Below, one piece after another: positions 1 through 7,965 of a stretch of 64,000 nt of DNA. Each line of letters starts with the position of its first letter. Position 1 is the first letter of the stretch. Location of the stretch: positions 124,001 to 188,000 of the forward strand of contig NZ_ABCM01000008.1 of the NCBI RefSeq assembly GCF_000170795.1. Direction: 5' to 3'. A program made the position numbers and the translations under genes. Source of the stretch: Pedobacter sp. BAL39 (lineage in GTDB: Bacteria > Bacteroidota > Bacteroidia > Sphingobacteriales > Sphingobacteriaceae). The notes below the pieces were generated by a model. That model had not been told where the DNA came from. It did not search any database and saw nothing but the letters and a program-made list of their open reading frames with translations.

Positions 1-428
1 AGGTAAAAGATGGCAGTATGCCATTGCTGAGGGTAATTTATTCACGTCCAACAAGGAAAGGGCGTGACATCTTTGGTATTCTTGAGCAGTATGGGAAAGT
101 ATGGCGTGCAGGGGCCAATGAGAATACAGAAATCAAGTTTTTCAAAACGGCATTGATTGGTGGCAAGAAAATCAAGGCCGGCAGTTACAGTCTCTTTGCG
201 ATCCCGGGGCAGGAAGAATGGACCATCATCATCAACAAACAAACAGACCGTTGGGGAGCGTTCACTTACGACCAGTCGAAAGATGTGGTCCGGGTAAAGG
301 TTCCTGTGAAGTCCGTTAAGGAGCCCGTTGAAACCTTATCTATGACTTTCAGGACGGAGCCAAAAGGTGTCAATCTGGTGATTGCATGGGATAAGGTCTG
401 GGTTGAATTACCTGTTGCGATCAACTAG
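1..428 (+). CDS. DUF2911 family protein, C-terminal part
   Basis: The reading frame is open from base 3, so the true start lies before the window; the ATG at 18 is probably internal, because the DUF2911 core begins right there. Visible family features are VIYSRPTRKGRDIFG, the WRAGANENTEI segment and the closing V-I-A-W-D-K-V-W-V strand. DUF2911 proteins are secreted or periplasmic beta-rich proteins of Bacteroidota with no established activity. The signal peptide would be upstream and is not visible. The gene ends five bases before a convergent minus-strand gene, with no clear terminator between them. Confidence 0.85.
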   Translation, partial: VKDGSMPLLRVIYSRPTRKGRDIFGILEQYGKVWRAGANENTEIKFFKTALIGGKKIKAGSYSLFAIPGQEEWTIIINKQTDRWGAFTYDQSKDVVRVKVPVKSVKEPVETLSMTFRTEPKGVNLVIAWDKVWVELPVAIN

Positions 429-433
429 TTCGT

Positions 434-940
434 TCAGTTAACGGAATTCTTTGTGTCGTGATTTCTCAGCCGCCGTTTCATCAGGGTGTCCAGGTAAGCA
501 AATGCCAGCAGGACATCTACAAATAGAAAAACTTTCAGGACCATAGGACTGACGGCTTGGCGTAGACCCTGCGTAGCCAGGTCAAGGTTAAGATCAAAGC
601 TGGAGGCACTGCCTTTTACCTGCCCAAAGATATCGGCAAGCAAGAACGCAATCGACGCGATGAAGAAGGCGCTGATGCTGTAAATGATGCGTTTGTCGAC
701 CTTTGTGCGCAGCCTGACCGGTGCAGGTTCTGATTTCAGCTGTTCCATCACATTCCTGCTGAAAGACATGGAAGGCGTATCGAGATCGATCTCTGCAATT
801 TGCTGATGTACAGACTGGAGCTCATGATAGATTGCCGCATAAGCTGCATCAGTAACAATCTTATCTGCCGTTGCCTGTAGTTGTGCTGCAGTCCCATGAC
901 CATCTATATAATCCCAGATTTCCTCTTCTATTGTTGTCAT
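434..940 (-). CDS. Membrane protein, probable regulator of the adjacent ECF sigma factor
   Basis: A 168-residue protein with a soluble N-terminal region (about 1-80) and two predicted membrane segments at about 84-104 and 133-152. Its ATG overlaps the stop codon of the sigma factor gene (bases 937-940), so the two are translationally coupled. This arrangement and topology are typical of anti-sigma factors, with a cytoplasmic sigma-binding part followed by a membrane anchor. I do not see the HxxxCxxC motif of zinc-containing anti-sigma factors. The anti-sigma role is inferred from context only; an unrelated small membrane protein remains possible. Confidence 0.6.
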   Translation of the reverse strand: MTTIEEEIWDYIDGHGTAAQLQATADKIVTDAAYAAIYHELQSVHQQIAEIDLDTPSMSFSRNVMEQLKSEPAPVRLRTKVDKRIIYSISAFFIASIAFLLADIFGQVKGSASSFDLNLDLATQGLRQAVSPMVLKVFLFVDVLLAFAYLDTLMKRRLRNHDTKNSVN

Positions 941-1521
941 AACAACTCCTTTACTTCGTCTTTTAATAAATATTGTAATTTTTCTTTCAACCTGATCCTG
1001 GCGCGGTGCAGCTTCACTTTGACGGCATTGCTGCTCATGTGCAGTGCTGTCCCAATTTCTTCCAGGCTCTGTTCCCCTTTGTAGAACAGGGTGATGATGA
1101 CGGCATCATCGGCTGGAAGCGCCGCAATGGCGTTATTCAGCCAGGTATGTCCGGATTTACGTTCTACGGAGAGGAGGTCAACATCTGTCGAGCTCCGGTC
1201 CTGGAGCTGGATGCCACTTTCAACGTCGTCTATAGAAGTGGTATCCATCTTTTTCCTGCGCAGGAAGGTCATGGCCGTGGTATAGGTGATGGTATACAGC
1301 CAGGTAGAGAACTTTGAGTTTTGCTGAAAGGTGCCCAGTGCGCGATAGGCCTTTACAAAGCAGTCCTGTGCCACCTCTTCTGCATCCTCCCTGTTTTTGG
1401 TAAAGCGCATGGCAAGGGTAAAGACAAAGCGCTGGTGGCGCTTTACCAGCTCAGTATAGACATCGGTATTACCTGCCAATACTGCGTTGATCAAGTCTGT
1501 GTCGGACTGCTGTTGCGTCAT
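937..1521 (-). CDS. RNA polymerase ECF-type sigma factor
   Basis: A 194-residue sigma-70 family protein of the extracytoplasmic function class. Region 2 runs from about residue 20 to 90 and contains the core-binding and -10 recognition helices (AMRFTKNREDAEEVAQDCFVKAYR, then FSTWLYTITYTTAM). A helix-turn-helix region 4 lies at about 135-185 (LEEIGTALHMSSNAVKVKLHRAR). There is no region 1 or 3. It is the first gene of a two-gene unit with the downstream membrane protein, which it overlaps by four bases. It presumably directs a stress or envelope regulon, which the sequence does not identify. Confidence 0.92.
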   Translation of the reverse strand: MTQQQSDTDLINAVLAGNTDVYTELVKRHQRFVFTLAMRFTKNREDAEEVAQDCFVKAYRALGTFQQNSKFSTWLYTITYTTAMTFLRRKKMDTTSIDDVESGIQLQDRSSTDVDLLSVERKSGHTWLNNAIAALPADDAVIITLFYKGEQSLEEIGTALHMSSNAVKVKLHRARIRLKEKLQYLLKDEVKELL

Positions 1522-1547
1522 ACCTGTATGGGTGCTTCAATATAGGA

Positions 1548-1916
1548 TTAAAGTCCCGGATCTTGTTTCTGCTTGTCCAGCCAGTTTTTCTCTACGATGT
1601 AGGAGGCAATCAATCCAAGTCCTCCAAAGATGCTCAGACAGCCAAAATATACAGCCGCCGCCTCATCGTCATCTACGGAGATGCCCCTTACAATAAACAG
1701 GGAGATGAGTAAACCCAGGCCAAGGCCGACGAGCAGCAGGCCGAATTTCAGGCTTACAAATGGTTTTGGCGGACTGACATTGTTTTTTAAGCCAATAGGG
1801 TCTAAACCCCGCTCAATCATAGCCATTTTCTCTTTATTTGACATGTACCGGATGCCGAAGATCAAGGCTGTTGTAGTGATAAAAAAGGTGGTCGGTACTA
1901 ATACTTCTGGTCCCAT
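1548..1916 (-). CDS. Small membrane protein of the DUF6249 type
   Basis: A 122-residue protein with three predicted transmembrane helices: about residues 5-24, 56-76 and 90-108. A conserved-looking cytoplasmic segment (YMSNKEKMAMIERGLDP) follows helix 1. This layout, a first helix followed by an E-K-M-A-M-I-E-R-G motif, is common in small Bacteroidota membrane proteins found beside ECF sigma factor genes. It lies 26 bases upstream of the sigma factor on the same strand and could be cotranscribed. Biochemical function is unknown. Confidence 0.75.
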   Translation of the reverse strand: MGPEVLVPTTFFITTTALIFGIRYMSNKEKMAMIERGLDPIGLKNNVSPPKPFVSLKFGLLLVGLGLGLLISLFIVRGISVDDDEAAAVYFGCLSIFGGLGLIASYIVEKNWLDKQKQDPGL

Positions 1917-2047
1917 TATTTCTCTTTTTGATGATAGGTCATTATATGTTTTATACCACTATGACCACATGGAAATCAAGCAGGTTACAGCCGAACTCAA
2001 AAAAATAATTTAGTTGCAGAAGGGAGCCACAATGTTGTGAAATCGGG

Positions 2048-2473
2048 TTAGGCCTTTGGCTTCGGCAATATGGCTACAGTAAGACGGCAGATGCAGCTCA
2101 TTTTACCTTTGTCCGTATAGATCCTGATCTCCCAAACATGCGTTTTGGCACCGATATGGAGTGCTTTGCAGATGCCTGTAACATGACCACTTTTTACCGG
2201 GCGGAGGTGATTGGCATTCACTTCCAGTCCTACGGCAATGAATTTTTCCTGATCGATGCACATGGTGGAGGCTACGCTGCCGAGGGTTTCAGCGAGGACA
2301 ACGGAGGCCCCTCCATGAAGGATTCCCGCAGGCTGCTGCGTACGCTCATCGACGGGCATGGTTGCTGTCAGCGCATCTTCACTGACCTCCGTAAAACGAA
2401 TGTCCAGTAAAGTGCCCAGGTGTTGTCCGGGCCTTTCATTGAGGCTTTCAGGGCTAAAGGAGGTGAACCACAT
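2048..2473 (-). CDS. Hotdog-fold acyl-CoA thioesterase, PaaI/YdiI type
   Basis: A 141-residue single hotdog-domain protein. The hallmark is GILHGGASVVLAETLGS: the HGG precedes the long helix that carries the catalytic acidic residue (E in AETLGS), as in the YdiI/EntH/PaaI group. These enzymes hydrolyse aryl- or acyl-CoA thioesters and work as tetramers. The start codon overlaps the stop of the upstream DinB gene by one base, so the two are coupled and read after the sensor kinase. The actual acyl-CoA substrate cannot be read from the sequence. Confidence 0.88.
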   Translation of the reverse strand: MWFTSFSPESLNERPGQHLGTLLDIRFTEVSEDALTATMPVDERTQQPAGILHGGASVVLAETLGSVASTMCIDQEKFIAVGLEVNANHLRPVKSGHVTGICKALHIGAKTHVWEIRIYTDKGKMSCICRLTVAILPKPKA

Positions 2474-2976
2474 TATAAATACCTTTCTTCAATGATCTGT
2501 GTATGGTGGATCAGGTGTCCTGCGATCACAAAAAGGAGGGCGTGGACATTGATCTGCCTTCCGGAGGCAGTGCCGCTGCGACTGAGTTCGTGTTCATTCA
2601 GGGAGCGGAAAAGGAAGAGGTTTGCCTTTCTCAACAACATAAATTCCTCTGTTAGACTCTCCAGGCTACGTTCTGAGAAACGGGCATTGCTCACATAGTC
2701 GTCTTCTTCAAATCCAGGCAGGGCATGTTGCTCTGCGCGGGCAAAGCAGGTGAGCCGGTAAACCAGGATGCGCTCAGTGTCAATGATGTGGCCCGCCATC
2801 TCCCTGATGGTCCATTTGCCAGGTGCGTAAGCGTGGTCCGCAATGTGCTCCAGGCTTTTTAGGTATTCAGGAAAGCCGGTTGCCTGTTGTTCAAGGATGG
2901 CCATGACGTCATCACCTACCTTGCTGATGTAGGTTTCCGCCCAGGCGGGGTAATCATGAGTTTGAGGTCGGTTCAT
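2473..2976 (-). CDS. DinB family four-helix protein
   Basis: I place the start at the ATG ending at 2976 (MNRPQTHDYPAW), giving 167 residues. A longer upstream frame exists, but it only reads through the kinase gene in another frame. The DinB/YfiT-like four-helix bundle is recognisable from APGKWTIREMAGHIIDTERI and the C-terminal GHLIHHTQIIEERYL, with three histidines placed as in the metal-binding triad of the family. DinB-like proteins are thought to act as metal-dependent thiol transferases, but most members have no assigned substrate. The start lies inside the 3' end of the kinase gene (23-base overlap), so it is translated from the same transcript. Confidence 0.87.
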   Translation of the reverse strand: MNRPQTHDYPAWAETYISKVGDDVMAILEQQATGFPEYLKSLEHIADHAYAPGKWTIREMAGHIIDTERILVYRLTCFARAEQHALPGFEEDDYVSNARFSERSLESLTEEFMLLRKANLFLFRSLNEHELSRSGTASGRQINVHALLFVIAGHLIHHTQIIEERYL

Positions 2977-4171
2977 AGGTAATGCTGCTTTTAAGGATGA
3001 TGCGGAAGGTCGTACCTTTATCCAGTTCAGAATCTTTAACGAAAATCTGTCCGTTGTGGTAATTCTCGATGATGCGTTTGGTAAGGGATAGGCCCAGTCC
3101 CCATCCACGTTTTCGGGTGGTATACCCGGGCTGGAATACCGCATCGAACTTGGAGCGTGCGATGCCTTTCCCGGTATCAGTAACATCGATGAACACTTCT
3201 TCCTTGGCGAGGTTTTCGATGATGTTGATGGTAATGGAGCCTTCGTTTTCAATGGCGTTTGCGGCATTTTTCAGTAAGTTTTCAATGACCCAGTCAAACA
3301 GGGGGACATTGATGAGCGCGCGCACCTGGTCATCACCGGTGATCTGGAAGATGATCTTATCTGAGGTGCGCAGCTTGAAGTAGGCCACGAAGTTATAAAT
3401 TACGGTGTAGACCACATGATCCTCAACAATGGGTTTGGAGCCGATCTTCGAAAAGCGATCGGTAATGACCTCCAGTCGTTTCAGGTCATTTTCCATCTCG
3501 GCAATAAGGGGGTCATCTTCGGCATCAAAACGCGACTTCATCAGTTCGATCCAGGCCATGAGCGAGGAAATGGGAGTGCCCAGCTGATGAGCCGTTTCTT
3601 TTGCCATACCTACCCACACCTGATCCTGTTCAGCCTTCCGTGCAGAGCTGAACGCTACATAGGCGGTAAGGAGGAAAAGGCCGATAACTGCCAGCTGGAT
3701 GTAGGGGAAGTAGCGCAGCTGTGTCAGTGTAGGTGAGTCGCGGTAGTAGATATAGAGGCGCTTGCCGTCGAGGCCGATGATGGGCGTTGGCGGATGCTGC
3801 TCATTCATTTTTTTGAGCTCCCTTACAAAAAATGCAGGGTCGTAGGTGACGTTGTCCTTTTTCTCGATGTCATAATTGGTCTTTGTGGAGTCCAGGCCCT
3901 GATAGGTGACGATGGCTCCTTCCTCATTGGTGATGATGATGGGTAGTTTGGTGTTGGTCCTCACGAGGTCGATCAGGTCGGTATACCGGTCGTCATCGTA
4001 CATGACCAGGGTCTGCTCTGTTACCTTCGCAAAGAGCTGAAATTGTACCTGCTCTTCCCGTTCCATCTTTTTCACAAAGAAATCGCTGTAGAATACTGAT
4101 GCTGTACCGATGACAAAGGCGAAAATCAATAAAAAGAATTTCCAGCGGCGTTTTTTTTCGTATGGATTCAT
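2954..4171 (-). CDS. Membrane-bound sensor histidine kinase
   Basis: A 405-residue kinase. It has a membrane segment at about 11-28, a periplasmic sensor region of roughly 125 residues, a second membrane segment at about 157-176, and then dimerisation and ATPase domains. The phospho-acceptor is H195 in the unusual box KETAHQLGTP, where a typical kinase reads SHELRTP. The N box (NLLKNAANAI), G1 box (DTGKGI) and G2 box (GWGLGLSL) are intact, so it should bind ATP and autophosphorylate. No response regulator is adjacent, so its partner is elsewhere. It leads a minus-strand unit with the DinB and thioesterase genes. Confidence 0.9.
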   Translation of the reverse strand: MNPYEKKRRWKFFLLIFAFVIGTASVFYSDFFVKKMEREEQVQFQLFAKVTEQTLVMYDDDRYTDLIDLVRTNTKLPIIITNEEGAIVTYQGLDSTKTNYDIEKKDNVTYDPAFFVRELKKMNEQHPPTPIIGLDGKRLYIYYRDSPTLTQLRYFPYIQLAVIGLFLLTAYVAFSSARKAEQDQVWVGMAKETAHQLGTPISSLMAWIELMKSRFDAEDDPLIAEMENDLKRLEVITDRFSKIGSKPIVEDHVVYTVIYNFVAYFKLRTSDKIIFQITGDDQVRALINVPLFDWVIENLLKNAANAIENEGSITINIIENLAKEEVFIDVTDTGKGIARSKFDAVFQPGYTTRKRGWGLGLSLTKRIIENYHNGQIFVKDSELDKGTTFRIILKSSITYEPTSNS

Positions 4172-4241
4172 GTCTTACGATGGCAAATTACGAAATAGCA
4201 TTCAAAAATAGATGAATAGAAGGCTAACGCGTTAAAAAATA

Positions 4242-4249
4242 TATCTTTG
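4242..4249 (+). promoter_or_regulatory. Bacteroidota -7 element for gltX
   Basis: TATCTTTG matches TAnnTTTG exactly and ends 12 bases before the chosen ATG. No convincing TTG is present at the usual -33 distance. Confidence 0.5.
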
Positions 4250-4261
4250 CAGGTAGTAATT

Positions 4262-5770
4262 ATGGAAAAGAAAGTAAGAGTAAGATTTGCGCCCAGCCCT
4301 ACCGGTGGGTTACATCTGGGTGGTGTACGCACCGCTTTATTTAATTATTTGTTTGCTAAAAAACACAATGGATCGTTTATCCTGCGTGTGGAAGATACTG
4401 ACCAGACCCGCTTTGTTGCCGGCGCGGAGGAATACATTGCTGCCTGCCTGGAATGGTGTGGTATGTCTCCGGACGAAAGTCCGGACGTAGGTGGCAATTA
4501 CGGGCCGTATCGCCAGAGCGAACGTAAAGCCAGCTACCGCCAGTATGCAGAGCAGCTGGTGAATGATGGTTATGCTTATTATGCCTTTGACACTCCTGAA
4601 GAACTGGAGGCCAAAAGGAAGGAAATCCCTAATTTTACTTACGGACTGTCTACGCGCGAGGGCATGAGGAACTCCCTTACGCTGGCTGAGGCCGAGGTGG
4701 CCGCATTGCTGGCTGCTGATGCACCACATGTGATCCGCATAAAGATGCCTGAAGATGAGCTGGTCTCTTTTACCGACCTGATCCGCGGGCATGTGAGCTT
4801 TGATACAAATCTGGTAGACGATAAAGTGCTGCTGAAGGCTGACGGCATGCCGACCTACCACCTTGCTGTGGTGGCAGACGACCGGGCCATGGAGATCACG
4901 CATATCTTCAGAGGTGAAGAGTGGCTGCCCTCAGCACCGATACACATTTTGTTGTGGCGATACCTGGGCTGGGCTGATGAAATGCCTCAGTGGGTACACC
5001 TTCCCCTGATCCTGAAGCCTGATGGCAATGGAAAGCTGAGCAAACGTGATGGCGACAGACTGGGCTTCCCGGTATATGCACAAAACTGGACTGATCCGAA
5101 GACCGGCGATCTGACTACAGGCTTCCGCGAGCTGGGCTTTATGCCCGAGGCTTTCGTCAACCTGCTGGCCATGCTCGGCTGGAATGACGGTACCGACAAG
5201 GAGCTGTTCAGCATGGCGGAGCTGATCGAGAAATTCTCTGTAGAGCGTATCAGCAAGGCAGGAGCAAAGTTTGATTTTGAGAAGGCAAAATGGTACAACC
5301 ACGAATGGGTTAAAAATACACCTGCGACAGCGCTGCTGCCAATGGTAAAAGCGACGTTTGCCGCTGAAGGCACGGATCTGAGCGATGACGCATATCTGGA
5401 ACAGGTGATTGACCTGATTAAAGATCGCTGTACACTGCTTACCGATTTTATTCCTCAAAGTTCATATTTTTTTAATGCGCCGTCCGAATACGATCTGCCG
5501 GCCGTAAAACCTAAATGGACAGCCGAGAAAGCCGCATTCTTTGAGGCTTACAGCATGGTGATTGCCGACGGGCTGAATGCCGCTGAACTGGAAGAAAAGT
5601 TCAAGGAGCTTGCAGCAGTGCACAATTTTAAACCCGGGGAACTCATGCTTCCCTTCCGCATCATGCTGGTCGGCGGCAAATTTGGGCCCGGAGTATTTGA
5701 CATTGCTGTAGCACTGAAAACAACAGAAACAGTAAAAAGAATCAGCAGGGCAGTGGAAGCTTTCGCTTAA
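4262..5770 (+). CDS. gltX: Glutamyl-tRNA synthetase (GluRS)
   Basis: A class I aminoacyl-tRNA synthetase that charges tRNA-Glu in the cytoplasm. I start it at the ATG at 4262 (MEKKVRVRFAPSPTG; 502 residues) rather than the in-frame TTG at 4247, which lies inside the -7 promoter element. The HIGH-type motif is PSPTGGLHLGG near the N terminus and the KMSKS-type motif is KLSKRDG at about residue 258; the C-terminal part is the anticodon-binding domain. glnS is also present at 16.5-18.2 kb, so a discriminating GluRS is expected. It is followed directly by a long inverted repeat. Confidence 0.97.
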   Translation: MEKKVRVRFAPSPTGGLHLGGVRTALFNYLFAKKHNGSFILRVEDTDQTRFVAGAEEYIAACLEWCGMSPDESPDVGGNYGPYRQSERKASYRQYAEQLVNDGYAYYAFDTPEELEAKRKEIPNFTYGLSTREGMRNSLTLAEAEVAALLAADAPHVIRIKMPEDELVSFTDLIRGHVSFDTNLVDDKVLLKADGMPTYHLAVVADDRAMEITHIFRGEEWLPSAPIHILLWRYLGWADEMPQWVHLPLILKPDGNGKLSKRDGDRLGFPVYAQNWTDPKTGDLTTGFRELGFMPEAFVNLLAMLGWNDGTDKELFSMAELIEKFSVERISKAGAKFDFEKAKWYNHEWVKNTPATALLPMVKATFAAEGTDLSDDAYLEQVIDLIKDRCTLLTDFIPQSSYFFNAPSEYDLPAVKPKWTAEKAAFFEAYSMVIADGLNAAELEEKFKELAAVHNFKPGELMLPFRIMLVGGKFGPGVFDIAVALKTTETVKRISRAVEAFA

Positions 5771-5779
5771 AAAAATTGA

Positions 5780-5840
5780 TTCTGGTTTAAATTGGTATAA
5801 CAATTGTCGCGCAAACGGGATAAACCAATTTAAACTAGAA
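5780..5840. repeat. Long AT-rich inverted repeat between gltX and the metallopeptidase
   Basis: The left arm at 5780-5796 (TTCTGGTTTAAATTGGT) and right arm at 5824-5840 (ACCAATTTAAACTAGAA) are reverse complements with one mismatch in 17 positions, around a 27-base centre. The right arm ends four bases before the ATG at 5845, so a hairpin in RNA would cover the ribosome-binding region of the next gene. There is no T-run, so a simple intrinsic terminator is unlikely. An operator or translation-control element fits better. Confidence 0.6.
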
Positions 5841-5844
5841 TTCT

Positions 5845-6684
5845 ATGCAATGGTTCGGTAAAGGGAGCGGGAATATTGAAGACCGGCGGGGGATGAGTGG
5901 CGGTGGCCTCATCGGAGGTGGTGTCGGCATTATTATCGTTATTCTGGGACTCTTCTTTGGTCAGGACCTGACCGGTCTGGTGAGCCAGCTGCCCCTTGGT
6001 GACGCGGCACCAGTAGAAGGCAAAAAGGGAGATCCACAGGATAAGGAAGCTCAGTTTGTGGACGGCGTCCTGGAATCTACCAACCAGGTATGGGTCAAGC
6101 AATTTGACCAGCTCGGTAAAACTTATGAGCAGCCTGTGCTGGTGTTGTTTAGCAACAGTGTCCAGTCGGCCTGCGGGAACGCCAGTTCAGCCGTTGGCCC
6201 GTTCTATTGCCCCGGAGACCATAAAGTATACATTGACCTTAGTTTTTACGAAGAATTAAAAAACAGATTTGGCGCTGCGGGCGACTTTGCGCAGGCTTAT
6301 GTCATTGCCCATGAAGTAGGACACCACGTTCAGAACCTGCTTGGAATTTCAGACAAATTGCAGCAGGCACGTGGCCAGCTGAGTGAAAAAGAATACAATA
6401 AGCTGTCAGTGAAACTGGAGCTGCAGGCTGATTATTTTGCAGGACTGTGGGCTCATGATGCACAGCTGTTAAAAGATTTTAAATTAGAAGAAGGAGATCT
6501 GGAGGAGGCGCTGACCGCGGCAAATGCCATTGGTGACGACAAGCTTCAGAAGCAGGCCCAGGGAGAGGTGGTCCCCGATGCATTTACGCATGGTACCTCT
6601 GCGCAAAGGGTATATTGGTTTAAAAAGGGTTTTGAAAGTGGCAAGATCAGTGATGGAGACACCTTCAATGCCAGGGACTTATGA
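5845..6684 (+). CDS. Neutral zinc metallopeptidase, YpfJ family
   Basis: A 279-residue protein of the neutral zinc metallopeptidase (YpfJ) family. It has a short glycine-rich N terminus, one membrane segment at about residues 22-42 (GVGIIIVILGLFFG), and a catalytic region with the zinc motif HEVGHH at about 156-161. The downstream ELQADYFAGLWAHD segment supplies the further acidic ligand. FYCPGDHKVYIDLSFY before the zinc motif is also typical. The active domain is probably outside the cytoplasmic membrane. The substrate is unknown. A weak hairpin at 6713-6728 follows, without a T-run. Confidence 0.9.
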   Translation: MQWFGKGSGNIEDRRGMSGGGLIGGGVGIIIVILGLFFGQDLTGLVSQLPLGDAAPVEGKKGDPQDKEAQFVDGVLESTNQVWVKQFDQLGKTYEQPVLVLFSNSVQSACGNASSAVGPFYCPGDHKVYIDLSFYEELKNRFGAAGDFAQAYVIAHEVGHHVQNLLGISDKLQQARGQLSEKEYNKLSVKLELQADYFAGLWAHDAQLLKDFKLEEGDLEEALTAANAIGDDKLQKQAQGEVVPDAFTHGTSAQRVYWFKKGFESGKISDGDTFNARDL

Positions 6685-6825
6685 TTTAGTGATGTCAATT
6701 TTTTGATATAAAAGGTGTTTAGACACCTATTATTCTATGAAGTTGTATAACTTTAGCAGCAAACTGTTCCACAATAATAGTGAATGCGAGGCCGGGAAAG
6801 ATAAGCGCCTCATTTAATTTAACAG

Positions 6826-7950
6826 ATGATACTAATTGTTGATGACACGCCCGAGAACCTGATCTCTCTAAAAAAGGTCCTTGAGAAACATAATTTTGAA
6901 GTTGATACCGCATCTTCGGGAGAAGAAGCCCTAAAGAAGGTACTCAGAAATGAGTATGTACTCATCATTCTCGATGTGCAGATGCCGGGAATGGATGGCT
7001 TTGAAGTAGCGGAGGCGATCTCCGGATACAGCAAGGCGAAGGAAACAGCGATTATCTTCTTGTCGGCAGCAAACACCGAGCTTCGGTTCATCACTAAAGG
7101 ATATTCTTCAGGTGGGTTGGACTACATCACCAAACCGGTAGATATGGACGTGTTGCTGCTGAAGGTTAAAACCTTTTACCGCATCTACGAGCAAAGCCGA
7201 AAACTCATTGAAATACAAAAAGCCCTGCTGGATGAGATTGAGTTCCGCAAACAGGCGGAGCGCAAGAAAGACGAGTTCATCAGCATTGCCAGTCACGAGC
7301 TCAAGACCCCCCTCACCAGTGTGAAGGGTTATGTGCAGCTTCTGGAACGCAGCGTTGAAAAGGGAGACGTACCTACACTCAGAAAACACCTCGGTAAGGC
7401 GCAGGTGCAATTAGAGAAACTCAACGGCCTGATCACAGACCTGCTGGACATCTCCAAGATTGAAAGCGGCAAGATGAAGTTCAACATGAAACCCTTCGTG
7501 ATGGATGCCATGCTGGATAATGTGCTGGAGATCATCAATCAGTCTAACCCAGAGTTTAATATCGTTAAAAAAGGCGGCTTCTCCAGGGAAATCTTTGGGG
7601 ATGAGCTGCGCATAGAGCAGGTTGTCATCAACTTCCTGACCAATGCCATTAAGTATTCTCCAGGAACGACGGAGGTGCAGATCAATGTTGAGGACCGTGG
7701 CGACCGCATTTATGTGGGGGTGCGGGACTTCGGCATCGGCATCAGCGAGGAACAGCAGAAGAATGTTTTCGAAAAGTTTTACCGTGTGGAGGAGACAGCG
7801 ATCCACTTTCAGGGACTTGGCATCGGGCTCTTCATTTCTTCGGAGATCATCAGGAGACATGAGGGGGAGATTGGCGTTAACAGCACACCTGGTGAAGGCT
7901 CTGAGTTCTATTTCCATATTCCAATACATTCCATTTCTGAAACAGAATAA
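6826..7950 (+). CDS. Response regulator-histidine kinase fusion
   Basis: A 374-residue soluble protein with an N-terminal receiver domain (about 1-120, phospho-acceptor D50 in LDVQMPGMDG, K in YITKPVD), a short coiled coil, a HisKA domain with H157 in SIASHELKTPLT, and an HATPase domain with N box NFLTNAIKYS and G boxes DFGIGI and GLGIGLFIS. There is no membrane segment, so it senses through the receiver or partner proteins. It begins a six-gene co-directional cluster and precedes the giant hybrid kinase by 15 bases. Receiver-first kinases usually act as intermediates in a phosphorelay; the upstream donor is not evident. Confidence 0.93.
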   Translation: MILIVDDTPENLISLKKVLEKHNFEVDTASSGEEALKKVLRNEYVLIILDVQMPGMDGFEVAEAISGYSKAKETAIIFLSAANTELRFITKGYSSGGLDYITKPVDMDVLLLKVKTFYRIYEQSRKLIEIQKALLDEIEFRKQAERKKDEFISIASHELKTPLTSVKGYVQLLERSVEKGDVPTLRKHLGKAQVQLEKLNGLITDLLDISKIESGKMKFNMKPFVMDAMLDNVLEIINQSNPEFNIVKKGGFSREIFGDELRIEQVVINFLTNAIKYSPGTTEVQINVEDRGDRIYVGVRDFGIGISEEQQKNVFEKFYRVEETAIHFQGLGIGLFISSEIIRRHEGEIGVNSTPGEGSEFYFHIPIHSISETE

Positions 7951-7965
7951 CACTATTTTTTAAGT

